A stretch of 64,000 nucleotides of DNA. Source: Nostoc cf. commune SO-36 (GTDB lineage Bacteria; Cyanobacteriota; Cyanobacteriia; Cyanobacteriales; Nostocaceae). Positions within the stretch are counted from its first letter, which is position 1. Each line of letters opens with the position of its first letter. The translations under genes and the position numbers were made by a program. Shown here one piece after another: positions 9,533-16,619 of this stretch. The DNA is taken from the NCBI RefSeq assembly GCF_023734775.1, contig NZ_AP025732.1, positions 2,486,501-2,550,500 of the forward strand. The letters run 5' to 3'. Under the pieces are notes generated by a model. The model was not told where the DNA came from. It saw only the letters and a list, made by a program, of their open reading frames with translations, and searched no databases.

Positions 9533-10090
9533 CTAGCAGTTATGTCTAATGTAGCCTTGGCAGTCTAAGTAGTTAACTAGTTGGTAAACACATTGCTCAA
9601 TAGTAAATTGATCAGTTAAACAAATAACCTCTGGATTTAAAGGTTCTTCGTAAGGATCAGATATACCAGTAAAATGTTTGATTTGTCCTGTTCTGGCTTT
9701 GGCGTAAAGTCCCTTCACATCACGGGATTCACAAACTGCTAATGGTGCTTGAACGTAAACTTCTACAAAATTGGTGGTTGTTTGTCTCAATTCATCTCGA
9801 ATTTCTCGATAGGGGCTGATTACAGCAACGATCGCTACTACCCCATTTCGACTGAGTAAATTTGCAACAAAACCAATCCGCCGGACATTTGTATCCCTAT
9901 CTTGTTTACTAAATCCAAGTCCTTGAGATAAATGGGTGCGAACGACATCACCATCAAGTAATTCTACTCGGCAACCCCGCGATCGCAGTTCTTGGGCAAC
10001 AGATGAGGCGATCGTTGTTTTACCCGCGCCACTTAACCCTGTTAGCCAGAGGATTAGACCTTGATGACTCATAACTCGCTTTTTCTTCAT
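9533..10090 (-). CDS. cysC: Adenylylsulfate (APS) kinase
   Basis: CysC phosphorylates adenosine 5'-phosphosulfate with ATP to give PAPS, for sulfate assimilation and sulfation. The 185-residue protein has the P-loop GLSGAGKTT (about residues 17-25), the APS-binding LLDGDVVRTHLSQGLGFSKQDRD stretch (about 44-66), VAVISPYREIRD and the FTGISDPYEEP lid segment. It is a stand-alone kinase, not fused to ATP sulfurylase. The annotated start precedes MSHQGLILW by six codons, and either Met could be used. The gene is convergent with the DUF2085 gene, 27 bp apart. Confidence 0.93.
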   Translation of the reverse strand: MKKKRVMSHQGLILWLTGLSGAGKTTIASSVAQELRSRGCRVELLDGDVVRTHLSQGLGFSKQDRDTNVRRIGFVANLLSRNGVVAIVAVISPYREIRDELRQTTTNFVEVYVQAPLAVCESRDVKGLYAKARTGQIKHFTGISDPYEEPLNPEVICLTDQFTIEQCVYQLVNYLDCQGYIRHNC

Positions 10091-10170
10091 CTATGGAAGA
10101 GTGCAATCGCACTTTACATTATTTGTGGCAGCGATCGCACATCTAAAGTGTGTTAAATTTTCCTAGCTCA

Positions 10171-10536
10171 TCATGCGACTAACTTTTTGCGGCTAGGACG
10201 CTTGTATTCTGATTTTTTCTTCAATCCTACCGCTTGAGCTTGATCGCTATCTAATCCATACTGCCCGCGCACAACTTCTTTCATTGCTAATACCGCATTG
10301 TGAAATTCCCATTCTGCTAATCGTGCCGCATCAGCAGCAGCACGGTATAAAGCTAGTTTCTCATTTTCGGCTTGTTGGTGGGACAACATAACCTGATAAG
10401 CTTGCTGTAATTTGTCAGCAGAGGCATCAGCGCGGGTTGTGTTATATGTGCTGATGGTTTGCAAACCGTGCCATGAACTAACATCTTCACTAATTAATTG
10501 AGGACGTAAACGGCGTGTTGTATCTTGGGTAGGCAT
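10171..10536 (-). CDS. Conserved hypothetical cyanobacterial protein
   Basis: A 121-residue soluble protein not recognised as a member of a named family. The N terminus is MPTQDTTRRLRPQLISEDVS; the middle (about 35-95) is alanine-rich and predicted helical (ASADKLQQAYQVMLSHQQAE, then AADAARLAEWEFHNAVLAMK); the C terminus is strongly basic (KKKSEYKRPSRKKLVA). The coding look is good, with a clean start and no stop-codon decay. It is co-directional with cysC, 80 bp upstream, and could share a transcript. No function is proposed. Confidence 0.55.
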   Translation of the reverse strand: MPTQDTTRRLRPQLISEDVSSWHGLQTISTYNTTRADASADKLQQAYQVMLSHQQAENEKLALYRAAADAARLAEWEFHNAVLAMKEVVRGQYGLDSDQAQAVGLKKKSEYKRPSRKKLVA

Positions 10537-10654
10537 ATTACCATACTGATGTAATGTACATATTTAATGTACCCATTAAAACTCTAAATATATCAGTAAG
10601 CTGAAGTTTTTAGATAAAACAAGGTTAGGAAAAGGGTAAGCTCATTTTTGCAAC

Positions 10655-10797
10655 TTAGAAACAACAAAGGTGCAGGTCGATGCATTAAAGTTGCAAGCCA
10701 ATGCAACAAACTTGCAGGTCGATACATTAAAGATGCAAGTTTATGCAACTTAGTTGCAAGTCGATGTATCTAAGTTGCACATTCATGCAACTAAAGT
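10655..10797 (+). repeat. 21-bp tandem repeat array 2 (about 6 units)
   Basis: About 6-7 units of the AATGCAACAAAGTTGCAGGTCG type, with more TTGCA variants than array 1. A leader resembling CTCATTTTTGCAAC precedes it at about 10641. It sits directly beside a truncated RTX C-terminal fragment, just as array 3 sits beside the intact RTX gene. Confidence 0.75.
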
Positions 10798-10820
10798 AGG
10801 CGTTGCATGAATCGAGATGA

Positions 10821-11005
10821 TTAAAGCGTGACGAAATTAGCGGCAGTCAGCGTCATAGTATCAAAGTCAGTCAGTATTCCCAAAGTTTGATTACTCAAAC
10901 GAATCTCATCACCAGCGAAAGACAACTGGCTGAAATTCAACCCAAGCAAGCCAATCTTATCGCCTTCGAGACGGTCATTACCAGCTTCACCAGCAAGCGT
11001 GTCAT
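10821..11005 (-). pseudogene. RTX adhesin C-terminal fragment
   Basis: The minus-strand frame ending at the TAA complement at 10821-10823 encodes [20 protein letters not shown], then [40 protein letters not shown]. This is clearly homologous to the last about 60 residues of the intact RTX protein next door ([18 protein letters not shown]... [16 protein letters not shown]). The fragment lacks the TITDFSLGE segment and has no start or upstream repeats, so it is a decayed partial duplicate. It lies between array 2 and the TA module. Confidence 0.75.
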
Positions 11006-11072
11006 TACCGTTACGTGTCCTGAAGTGTCATCAACATTATTTGAATTGGTAGAAAATAAAGCCACTGCTTAA

Positions 11073-11492
11073 TCAATCAACCCAGTTGACAACTCGCACA
11101 CCAGGAATCTGTCTGAAATGGCGAAGGTTTCGTGTGACCAATGTAGCTTGATTGGAAAGAGCAATACTTGCAATCAACAAATCGGCTCGTCCTATTTTTT
11201 GTAGTTTGGGCGCAATACGTAGTCTATCAAACTGTTCTGATGCTGCCTGACTTACTGGCACAACTAAAAGTTGATTTAGTAGTTCTTCACTACGAAATAA
11301 AAGCGATTGTGCCTTAAGTAAATCTGCACCCGTCTGAGCTTTCAGAAGGTAGTCAATCCGTCCGCGCAAAACTTCACCTTTGGTAATAATGGTAATGCCC
11401 ACGTCTGGATCGTCCACAGACCTCAATCGCTCAGTTACATTTAGCTGCCCAGCATAAAGATGAGTGAGGGTGTCTGTATCGAGCAAATGCAT
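11073..11492 (-). CDS. PIN-domain ribonuclease toxin (VapC-like)
   Basis: This 139-residue VapC-type PIN protein starts with LLDTDTLTHLY (first catalytic Asp), has TKGEVLRG in the middle (conserved Glu) and GRADLLIASIALSNQATLVTRNLRHF near the end (third and fourth acidic positions). Toxins of this family are Mg-dependent endoribonucleases, usually of tRNA or rRNA. The start overlaps the stop of the upstream HTH antitoxin gene, giving a coupled operon read leftward. All catalytic acidic positions are visible, so it is probably active. Confidence 0.85.
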   Translation of the reverse strand: MHLLDTDTLTHLYAGQLNVTERLRSVDDPDVGITIITKGEVLRGRIDYLLKAQTGADLLKAQSLLFRSEELLNQLLVVPVSQAASEQFDRLRIAPKLQKIGRADLLIASIALSNQATLVTRNLRHFRQIPGVRVVNWVD

Positions 11493-11791
11493 TAAGCCTC
11501 AGACTCCGCATCGACTTCAGAACGTTCCCTGTCCTGGTAAATTTTTGCTCTTAAATCTGCAAGAGTATCATCATCGGCTAAAGCGCCTACTTGTTGAAAC
11601 AGAACAGCCCGACTGCTTTTTGAACGCAGCCAATCGTCAATTGCCGCTTTTAAAAATCTCCAGTCATTTTCAATTTTACGACCTGGAATATTCCCAAGCA
11701 TTGTTTGATGCACAACTGTTTGAGTGGGTAGTCTTAGGTATGCTGAGACTTCTTCAAGAGTGAGGATATCTGGTAATATTAATTGCTCCAT
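11492..11791 (-). CDS. Excisionase/MerR-like HTH antitoxin
   Basis: A 99-residue protein with an N-terminal winged-helix DNA-binding domain of the excisionase/AlpA type: LTLEEVSAYLRLPTQTVVHQ, then GNIPGRKIENDWRFLKAAID and DWLRS. The acidic C-terminal tail (ADDDTLADLRAKIYQDRERS) is suited to wrapping and inhibiting the PIN toxin. It overlaps the toxin gene by one base, the usual antitoxin-first order. It probably autoregulates the operon, which is inference from the family. Confidence 0.8.
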   Translation of the reverse strand: MEQLILPDILTLEEVSAYLRLPTQTVVHQTMLGNIPGRKIENDWRFLKAAIDDWLRSKSSRAVLFQQVGALADDDTLADLRAKIYQDRERSEVDAESEA

Positions 11792-11914
11792 AAATCACTA
11801 ATGGCTTACTTTATCTAAAGTTATCGTAAAAGTCTGTAGAAGAGAACGGATTTGCAGCATTTTGTCACTGACGATTTTTTAATATAATTAACTTTTATGT
11901 GAATTATGAGAGGC

Positions 11915-11943
11915 GCGATACCTACGGTGGGCTACGCCAACGC
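11915..11943 (+). repeat. Dispersed leader motif upstream of array 3
   Basis: A copy of the Nostoc dispersed sequence CCTACGGTGGGCTACGCCAA preceded by GCGATA. The same motif lies 30-60 bp upstream of arrays 4, 5 and 6 (14591, 16267, 19107), always in the same orientation relative to the array. Confidence 0.8.
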
Positions 11944-11981
11944 TATTACTTAAAAACTAAGTAAGGCTGATTTGTGCAACT

Positions 11982-12122
11982 TGAATGCAACAAAGGTGCA
12001 ACTAAATGTAACTAAGTTGCTCTTGACTACAACAAAATTACAAGTCGATGCAACTTGATGGCGAGTTAATGCAACTTGATGGCAAGTCAATACATCAAAG
12101 ATGCAAGCCAATGTACCTAAAT
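11982..12122 (+). repeat. 21-bp tandem repeat array 3 (about 6-7 units)
   Basis: Degenerate units of AATGCAACAAAGGTGCAACT type, preceded by the shared element AGTAAGGCTGATTTGTGCAAC. It lies 3' of the intact RTX gene (which reads leftward), separated from it by a GGGTGGGC/GCCCACCC hairpin. Confidence 0.75.
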
Positions 12123-12131
12123 AAGTTGTCG

Positions 12132-12154
12132 GGTGGGCAAACACTCGCCCACCC
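12132..12154 (-). terminator. Stem-loop at the 3' end of the RTX gene
   Basis: Perfect 8-bp stem GGGTGGGC/GCCCACCC with an 8-base loop, 8 bp beyond the RTX stop codon. No T-run follows on the minus strand, so it may be a processing or Rho-type end rather than a classic intrinsic terminator. Confidence 0.5.
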
Positions 12155-12161
12155 AAAAGAC

Positions 12162-14273
12162 TTAAACAGAAGTAAAGTTGCTCTGCGTTAGCGTGGTAGT
12201 ATCAAACCCAGTCAATATTCCCAAAGTTTGATTGCCTAAGCTAATTTGATTACCAGAGAAAGACAACTGACTAAAACTCAAGCCAGACAAGCCGATTTTA
12301 TCGCCCTCACCTAAACTAAAGTCGGTAATTGTATCTCGACCTGCCGCTTTCTCCACCACAAAGATGTCGCTACCAGTCCCGCCAGTTAAGTTATCATCTC
12401 CCTTGCCACCGTTGAGGAAATCGTTACCCGCACCACCAACAAGTAAATCTTGACCGTTACCACCAATTAGACTGTCGTTACCGTCACCGCCATAAAGTTT
12501 GTCATCACCGTTATCCCCTTCAAGACGGTCGTTACCAGCATCACCATTGAGTGTATCTTGACCGTTACCGCCAAAGAGATTATCGTTGCCAGTACCGCCA
12601 AAGAGTAAATCGTCACCATTGTCACCCACAAGGTTATCGTTACCAGCATTGCCAGAAATGGTATCTTGCGCGTTGAGTCCGTTAATGATGTCGTTGCCAG
12701 ATGTGCCGTTGAGGTTATCGTTATTATTAGTACCGTTGAGGGTTGTGCCAACTGCTACCGTTACTATCCCCAAGTCAGTGCCACCGTTGCCATCGCTGAG
12801 GGTATAGTTAAAGCTGCCATTACCATTACTAAAACCTGTGGTGGGAGTAAAAACTACATTGCCACTGCTATTTAAGGTGACAGTACCATTAACAGCGTTA
12901 CTCACAGCAGTGATGCTCAAAGTAGAACTGTCTACATCTGTATCGTTAGCTAACAAGTCAGCAGCTAAGAGAGTCAAAGGTGTATTTTGATTGGCAGTGG
13001 CAGAGTCCTCACCTGCTACAGGTGCATCGTTGACGGGAGTTACTGTCAGGTTAAAGGCATCGTTAACAGCAGCATTGCTGGTGTCAGTTGCGGTAACTTG
13101 AATGCTAATTGTGCCGTTATTTGCCTCATCGGGGGTGCCGCTAAAGGTGCGGGTATTGGTGTCGAAGGTTAACCAGGTAGGTAAGGGGTTGCCGTTAGCA
13201 AGGGTGGCAGTATAAGTTAAAGTATCACCAGCATCGGCATCGGCAAAGGTGTTGGCTGGAATGGGAAAGCTAAAGAAGCCATCTTCTAAGGTAGTTTGGT
13301 CTGCAATGGCATTTGCTACAGTTGGCGGATTATTGGTGACAGGTTTTTGTGTGCCGTAAACATCATCGTTATTTGTCGGTGTTCCCGCGTCGTTCGCCGC
13401 ACTGTTGCCAGTAAAGGTAGAGGAACCCGTGAAACTGACACTGCCAAGGGTAATCGGCATTCCCTGATTGTTGCCGTTAGTATTCGTAGTGGACTGCATG
13501 ATGAAGATTGCCCCACCCAAGCCTTGACCTGGGTTACTACCTGTGCCGCCTGTAGCAGTGTTGTTGGTAAAGCTGGTGTTGTTGAGGGTTAAAGAACCTG
13601 TGCGGACAAAGATACCACCACCTAGTCCAGCACCGCCGCCGGCGGCGTCGCCGCCGTTGCCGCCGCCGCCACCTAGTCCAGCACCGCCGCCGCCGAAGCC
13701 GCCGTTCTCGCCGCCGCCGTAGTTGCCGTTACCGCCGTAGCCACCGTTGTCGTTAGTGCTACCAGCAAACAGTCCGCCGCCGCCCTCGCCAGCATTGCCA
13801 AACATTCCGCCGCCACCGTTGCCCAGTCCACTGACACCGTTACTACCGCCTTGGGCTGCGTTATTAGTAAAGGCGACATTGGTCAGAGAAACATTGCCAT
13901 CATAGATAAACAAGCCGCCGCCCAGACCTGCACCGCCGCCACCTTGATTACTATCTCCGCCTTTTGCCCGTCCGTTGGTGATAGTTAAATCGGAAATACC
14001 GACTGTTCCCGACAAAATAAATAAGGGGCGCAGGTCGCCATTGTTGTTGGTGCCGCTATTATCGGCATCGCCACTGATGCTGTTGCCGTTACCATCGATG
14101 GTGATATTGCTGTTAACTAGAGTTTTCATGACCCCGGTAATGCGAACATCTGTATCGATGCTGATGGTGTCATCCCCTGCTAGTTGGTTCGCTTGGAGAA
14201 TGGCATAACTAAGAGTGCCTGTGGTGCTACCGCTACCATCATCTGTGGTTTGGTTAACGATGAAATTTGCCAT
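12162..14273 (-). CDS. Large RTX/cadherin-like surface or secreted protein
   Basis: This 703-residue protein is modular. Residues 1 to about 300 are a polymorphic, beta-helix-like region opening with [20 protein letters not shown] and rich in GGxGG (about 100-215). Residues about 315-415 form a putative Ig/cadherin-like domain ([40 protein letters not shown]). About 418-510 form a second VCBS/Ig-like domain ([20 protein letters not shown]). About 515-640 contain RTX nonapeptides ([20 protein letters not shown]), and the C terminus ([12 protein letters not shown]...) resembles a type I secretion signal region. It is expected to be exported by a type I system and to bind calcium. It is flanked by 21-bp arrays on both sides. 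Confidence 0.85.
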   Translation of the reverse strand: MANFIVNQTTDDGSGSTTGTLSYAILQANQLAGDDTISIDTDVRITGVMKTLVNSNITIDGNGNSISGDADNSGTNNNGDLRPLFILSGTVGISDLTITNGRAKGGDSNQGGGGAGLGGGLFIYDGNVSLTNVAFTNNAAQGGSNGVSGLGNGGGGMFGNAGEGGGGLFAGSTNDNGGYGGNGNYGGGENGGFGGGGAGLGGGGGNGGDAAGGGAGLGGGIFVRTGSLTLNNTSFTNNTATGGTGSNPGQGLGGAIFIMQSTTNTNGNNQGMPITLGSVSFTGSSTFTGNSAANDAGTPTNNDDVYGTQKPVTNNPPTVANAIADQTTLEDGFFSFPIPANTFADADAGDTLTYTATLANGNPLPTWLTFDTNTRTFSGTPDEANNGTISIQVTATDTSNAAVNDAFNLTVTPVNDAPVAGEDSATANQNTPLTLLAADLLANDTDVDSSTLSITAVSNAVNGTVTLNSSGNVVFTPTTGFSNGNGSFNYTLSDGNGGTDLGIVTVAVGTTLNGTNNNDNLNGTSGNDIINGLNAQDTISGNAGNDNLVGDNGDDLLFGGTGNDNLFGGNGQDTLNGDAGNDRLEGDNGDDKLYGGDGNDSLIGGNGQDLLVGGAGNDFLNGGKGDDNLTGGTGSDIFVVEKAAGRDTITDFSLGEGDKIGLSGLSFSQLSFSGNQISLGNQTLGILTGFDTTTLTQSNFTSV

Positions 14274-14521
14274 TTGATTGATTTCCTTTGTTTTAAGTCG
14301 TAGTTCTCAACCAAACATTGTGTAGATATGTTTAATACAACATCCTTACACAATGCAACATTTCTACTGAACCGTATTAGTGCATAAGCTTTTGCACCTA
14401 TGCGTTTTGAGCGCAGAGGCAAGGCGATCGCCACCGGTTCATGGCGGGTACGCGATCGCTAAAACTTTGCTTAAATCATTGACGAAATGGATTGTACTGC
14501 GATCGCCTCAGTGAGCGCATC

Positions 14522-14557
14522 GGACAAAGATCCAAGTTTGGACTAGGATCTTTGTCC
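14522..14557. repeat. Perfect 12-bp inverted repeat, loop orientation A
   Basis: GGACAAAGATCC is followed by the 12-base loop AAGTTTGGACTA and the exact complement GGATCTTTGTCC. It lies in the conserved leader of array 4; the paralogous hairpin of array 5 has the same stems but the loop reversed. Confidence 0.85.
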
Positions 14558-14590
14558 TATATAATTAATACTTATATGAATAAGGATAGT

Positions 14591-14620
14591 GGTGATACCT
14601 ACGGTGGGCTACGCCAACGC
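14591..14620 (+). repeat. Dispersed leader motif upstream of array 4
   Basis: GTGATA plus CCTACGGTGGGCTACGCCAA plus CGC. Together with the upstream hairpin, the TATATAATTAATACTTAT spacer and the downstream GGTTAATTTTTGCAAC, it forms a leader about 140 bp long that is repeated at 16180-16336. Confidence 0.8.
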
Positions 14621-14661
14621 TTCTACTCTCTGAAGACTGAGCCAGGTTAATTTTTGCAACT

Positions 14662-14885
14662 TCAATGCAACAAAGATGCTCTTCAATACAATCAAGGTGC
14701 AAGTCAATGCAACAAAGATGCAACCCAATGTAACTAAGGTGCAAGTCATTGCAATAAAGATGTAAGTCAATGTAATTAAGGTGCAAGTCAATACATCAAA
14801 GGCGCAGGTTGATGCAACAAAAGTGCAAGTCAATACATCAAAGTTGCAGGTGAAGGCAACAAAGGTGCAAGCCGATGCAACTAAG
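14662..14885 (+). repeat. 21-bp tandem repeat array 4 (about 10 units)
   Basis: About ten degenerate units (AATGCAACAAAGATGCAAGT, AATACATCAAAGGCGCAGGT etc.). The last part is open in one plus frame coding heptads such as VNTSKVQ and ADATKVQ. It ends abruptly at a 130-bp palindromic element. Confidence 0.8.
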
Positions 14886-15010
14886 GGACTCCCAAATAAA
14901 AAAATATACAACTATTTATTGTGGGGTGGGCGACACAAGAGCCCACAGTCAAGGCGCTCATGTTGCCCACCCCACAAGATTGGATAATTTATTTCTTGGA
15001 AGTCCCTAAG
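14881..15010. mobile_element. MITE-like palindromic element, about 130 bp
   Basis: Terminal CTAAGGGACT (14881-14890) pairs with AGTCCCTAAG (15001-15010) with one mismatch. Internally TTGTGGGGTGGGCGACA pairs with TGTTGCCCACCCCACAA with one mismatch. The whole unit can fold as a long imperfect hairpin with no coding capacity, as expected for a non-autonomous inverted-repeat element or a structured RNA. Confidence 0.65.
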
Positions 15011-15140
15011 TACACCTCACGATAAAAATTACGTAGTTTACCGCCGTAGGCATCGCACTAAATCCCCGCTTCTAGCTGTTTATGCTATTGGGGTGAACAA
15101 TAGTAATTCCTTCAACTTTTACAAAGTCTTTTGGGTTTAA

Positions 15141-15279
15141 TACCAATTTTTTATGAAGCTGCATAGAATTCGATCCCCCCTAACCCCCCTTAAAAAAGGG
15201 GGGAACCGGAATCAAAGTCCCCCTTTTGAAGGGGGATTTAGGGGGATCAAGATATATGCAACTTCACATTAAATTGGTA
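15141..15279. mobile_element. 139-bp MITE with TACCAATTT ends and TAA target duplication
   Basis: The element begins TACCAATTT and ends AAATTGGTA, with arms that remain complementary for about 28 bp. TAA flanks it on both sides (15138-15140 and 15280-15282). The interior is the common GGGGGATC/GATCCCCC palindromic repeat. Excising it with one TAA restores the PIN toxin frame exactly (HILTL followed by NPKDF). Confidence 0.85.
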
Positions 15280-15563
15280 TAAAGTCAGAATATGGCTGAT
15301 GTTATGAGTAAGCACTACTGCTTGTATGCGTAAATCGTGAGTGCGTTTGCCGGAAATCTTGTGAGTTGTAGCGAGGTTAAACCAAAGGCGAAATACATCT
15401 GGTGTTTCTTCTAGCCACTCAAACTGATTTATGAGCATTTGCACCGTTCGTTCGGTTTCTTCTGGTGTCCATCCAAATCCATTTACAGCTACAGGACGTG
15501 TGGCTACAACCCAAAATTCAATTAAAACTTGAGATGTAATAAAACATTGATGGTTATCTAAAC

Positions 15564-15733
15564 AGAATTCAGGAGTCAGGAGTCAGAATTCAGTATGAAT
15601 TCTGTACGAGTGGTGGATGAATAAACGGGTTTAAAACCCCCACCAAATTTTCAATTTGGTGGTCTTAAATCAGTGGTGGGTCTGAATCCCCCACTGATTT
15701 ATTCTGACTCCTGAATTCTGACTTCTGAATTCT
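15564..15733. repeat. Inverted-repeat element bounded by GAATTCAGGAGTCAG
   Basis: The left end CAGAATTCAGGAGTCAGG and right end CTGACTTCTGAATTC are inverted copies with few mismatches. The interior has a palindrome on ACCCCCACCAAAT/ATTTGGTGG and a CAGTGGTGGGTCTGAATC stretch that also occurs near 6550. It interrupts the PIN toxin gene. The same AATTCAG/GAGTCAG words occur at 6605-6645 and 25118-25165. Confidence 0.7.
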
Positions 15734-15839
15734 TCTTCAATAGATATTAGATACCTGATTGTGCGATCGACAAGATTATAATCGGCTGAAGCTATATCGC
15801 TGGAGCGTAAAAGGATATTGGTATCTAATAAATAATCGG

Positions 15840-16067
15840 TCATACTTCATCATCGTAGATATTTTCTCGACGCAGAGCTTCATCAGAAAGGTTAGCATAG
15901 CTTTTTGGTGCCGTATCTATCCACTCTTGCCAAAGTAATAATCTCTCCGATGATGTTTGAGGTTTACTAGTTAGTAACGTTAAATGCTTGTTACTCAGCT
16001 TTTCTTGAAAAAGTTTTTGTTCTTCGGGAGAGAGATTTAGTACCACTTCTACAAGGGAAATTAACAA
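15840..16067 (-). CDS. Antitoxin partner of the broken PIN toxin
   Basis: A 75-residue acidic protein: MLISLVEVVLNLSPEEQKLF, then QEKLSNKHLTLLTSK, and an acidic end LSDEALRRENIYDDEV. The stop overlaps the toxin start (ATGA), the normal antitoxin-toxin coupling. It looks intact although its toxin is destroyed. The start is uncertain because the next in-frame Met is absent; the N terminus resembles DUF2281-like regulators (LSPEEQ...). Confidence 0.65.
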   Translation of the reverse strand: MLISLVEVVLNLSPEEQKLFQEKLSNKHLTLLTSKPQTSSERLLLWQEWIDTAPKSYANLSDEALRRENIYDDEV

Positions 16068-16195
16068 GTTGTATATTCATATTTGTGTATACCAATTCAC
16101 CGAGTCAGTCTATGCGATGAGTTTTCGCCCTGTCTTTATGCCACTTTACTATAATACTGGTTATTGCCTCTGCCAATCCCTTCAGTGACCGCATC

Positions 16196-16231
16196 GGACA
16201 AAGATCCTAGTCAAAACTTGGATCTTTGTCC
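16196..16231. repeat. Perfect 12-bp inverted repeat, loop orientation B
   Basis: Same GGACAAAGATCC/GGATCTTTGTCC stems as at 14522, but the loop is TAGTCAAAACTT. This is the reverse complement of the other loop except for one base, while the flanks (CAGTGA-CGCATC on the left, TATATAATT on the right) keep the same orientation. Confidence 0.85.
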
Positions 16232-16266
16232 TATATAATTTATACTTATGTAGTAGTATGAGAGTG

Positions 16267-16295
16267 GCGATACCTACGGTGGGCTACGCCAACGT
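16267..16295 (+). repeat. Dispersed leader motif upstream of array 5
   Basis: GGCGATA plus CCTACGGTGGGCTACGCCAA plus CG, followed by GACTGAGTAAGGCTAATTTTTGCAA, the best-conserved junction to the repeat units. Confidence 0.8.
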
Positions 16296-16337
16296 CTCTA
16301 CTTCATGATGACTGAGTAAGGCTAATTTTTGCAATGC

Positions 16338-16522
16338 TCATGCATCAAAGTTGCAGATCAATGCATTAAAGGTGCAAGCCAATACATCAAAGGTAAAAGC
16401 CAATGCGACAAAGATGCAAGTCAATATAACAAAGTTGCAAGTTAATACAACAAAGTTGCCAGTTGATGCACCTTTGTTGCAGTCCAATATAACAAAGTTG
16501 GCAAGTCGATACATCAAAGGAT
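16338..16522 (+). repeat. 21-bp tandem repeat array 5 (about 8-9 units)
   Basis: Units such as AATGCATTAAAGGTGCAAGC and AATACATCAAAGGTAAAAGC. The plus frame from ATG 16351 stays open through the array and runs on for about 33 more codons, ending TAATG where the histidine kinase starts. The peptide is a heptad repeat (INALKVQ, ANTSKVK, ANATKMQ...) followed by an aromatic hydrophobic stretch; translation is possible but unproven. Confidence 0.75.
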
Positions 16523-16619
16523 ATTTATTCTATTTTTTGACTAGGATTGCAATGTCCTATTTATTTAGGTTGTATTACTTATTCATTGCTAGATATAAGT
16601 TTTTCACAGAATTTAGGTA

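Larger units (their letters stand above)
15072..15843 (-). pseudogene. VapC-type PIN toxin gene split by two repeat insertions
   Basis: Three minus-strand pieces join into one PIN protein. Piece 1 (15843 to about 15733) is MTDYLLDTNILLRSSDIASA, then LVDRTIRYLISIEE. Piece 2 (about 15563-15283) is DNHQCFITSQVLIEFWVVAT, then GWTPEETERTVQML, LWFNLATTHKISGKRTHDLR, IQAVVLTHNISHILTL. Piece 3 (15137-15072) is NPKDFVKVEGITIVHPNSINS, then stop. A GAATTCAGGAGTCAG-bounded repeat (about 15564-15733) separates pieces 1 and 2, and a 139-bp TACCAATT element separates 2 and 3. Removing both restores a typical VapC, with catalytic acidic residues in DTN, IEF and HDLR. The start overlaps the antitoxin stop. Confidence 0.85.

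Noticed and set aside
12467..14208. Several frames on both strands within the RTX gene
   Set aside because: They are shadows of the Gly/Asn/Asp repeat region; none has a domain or plausible start.
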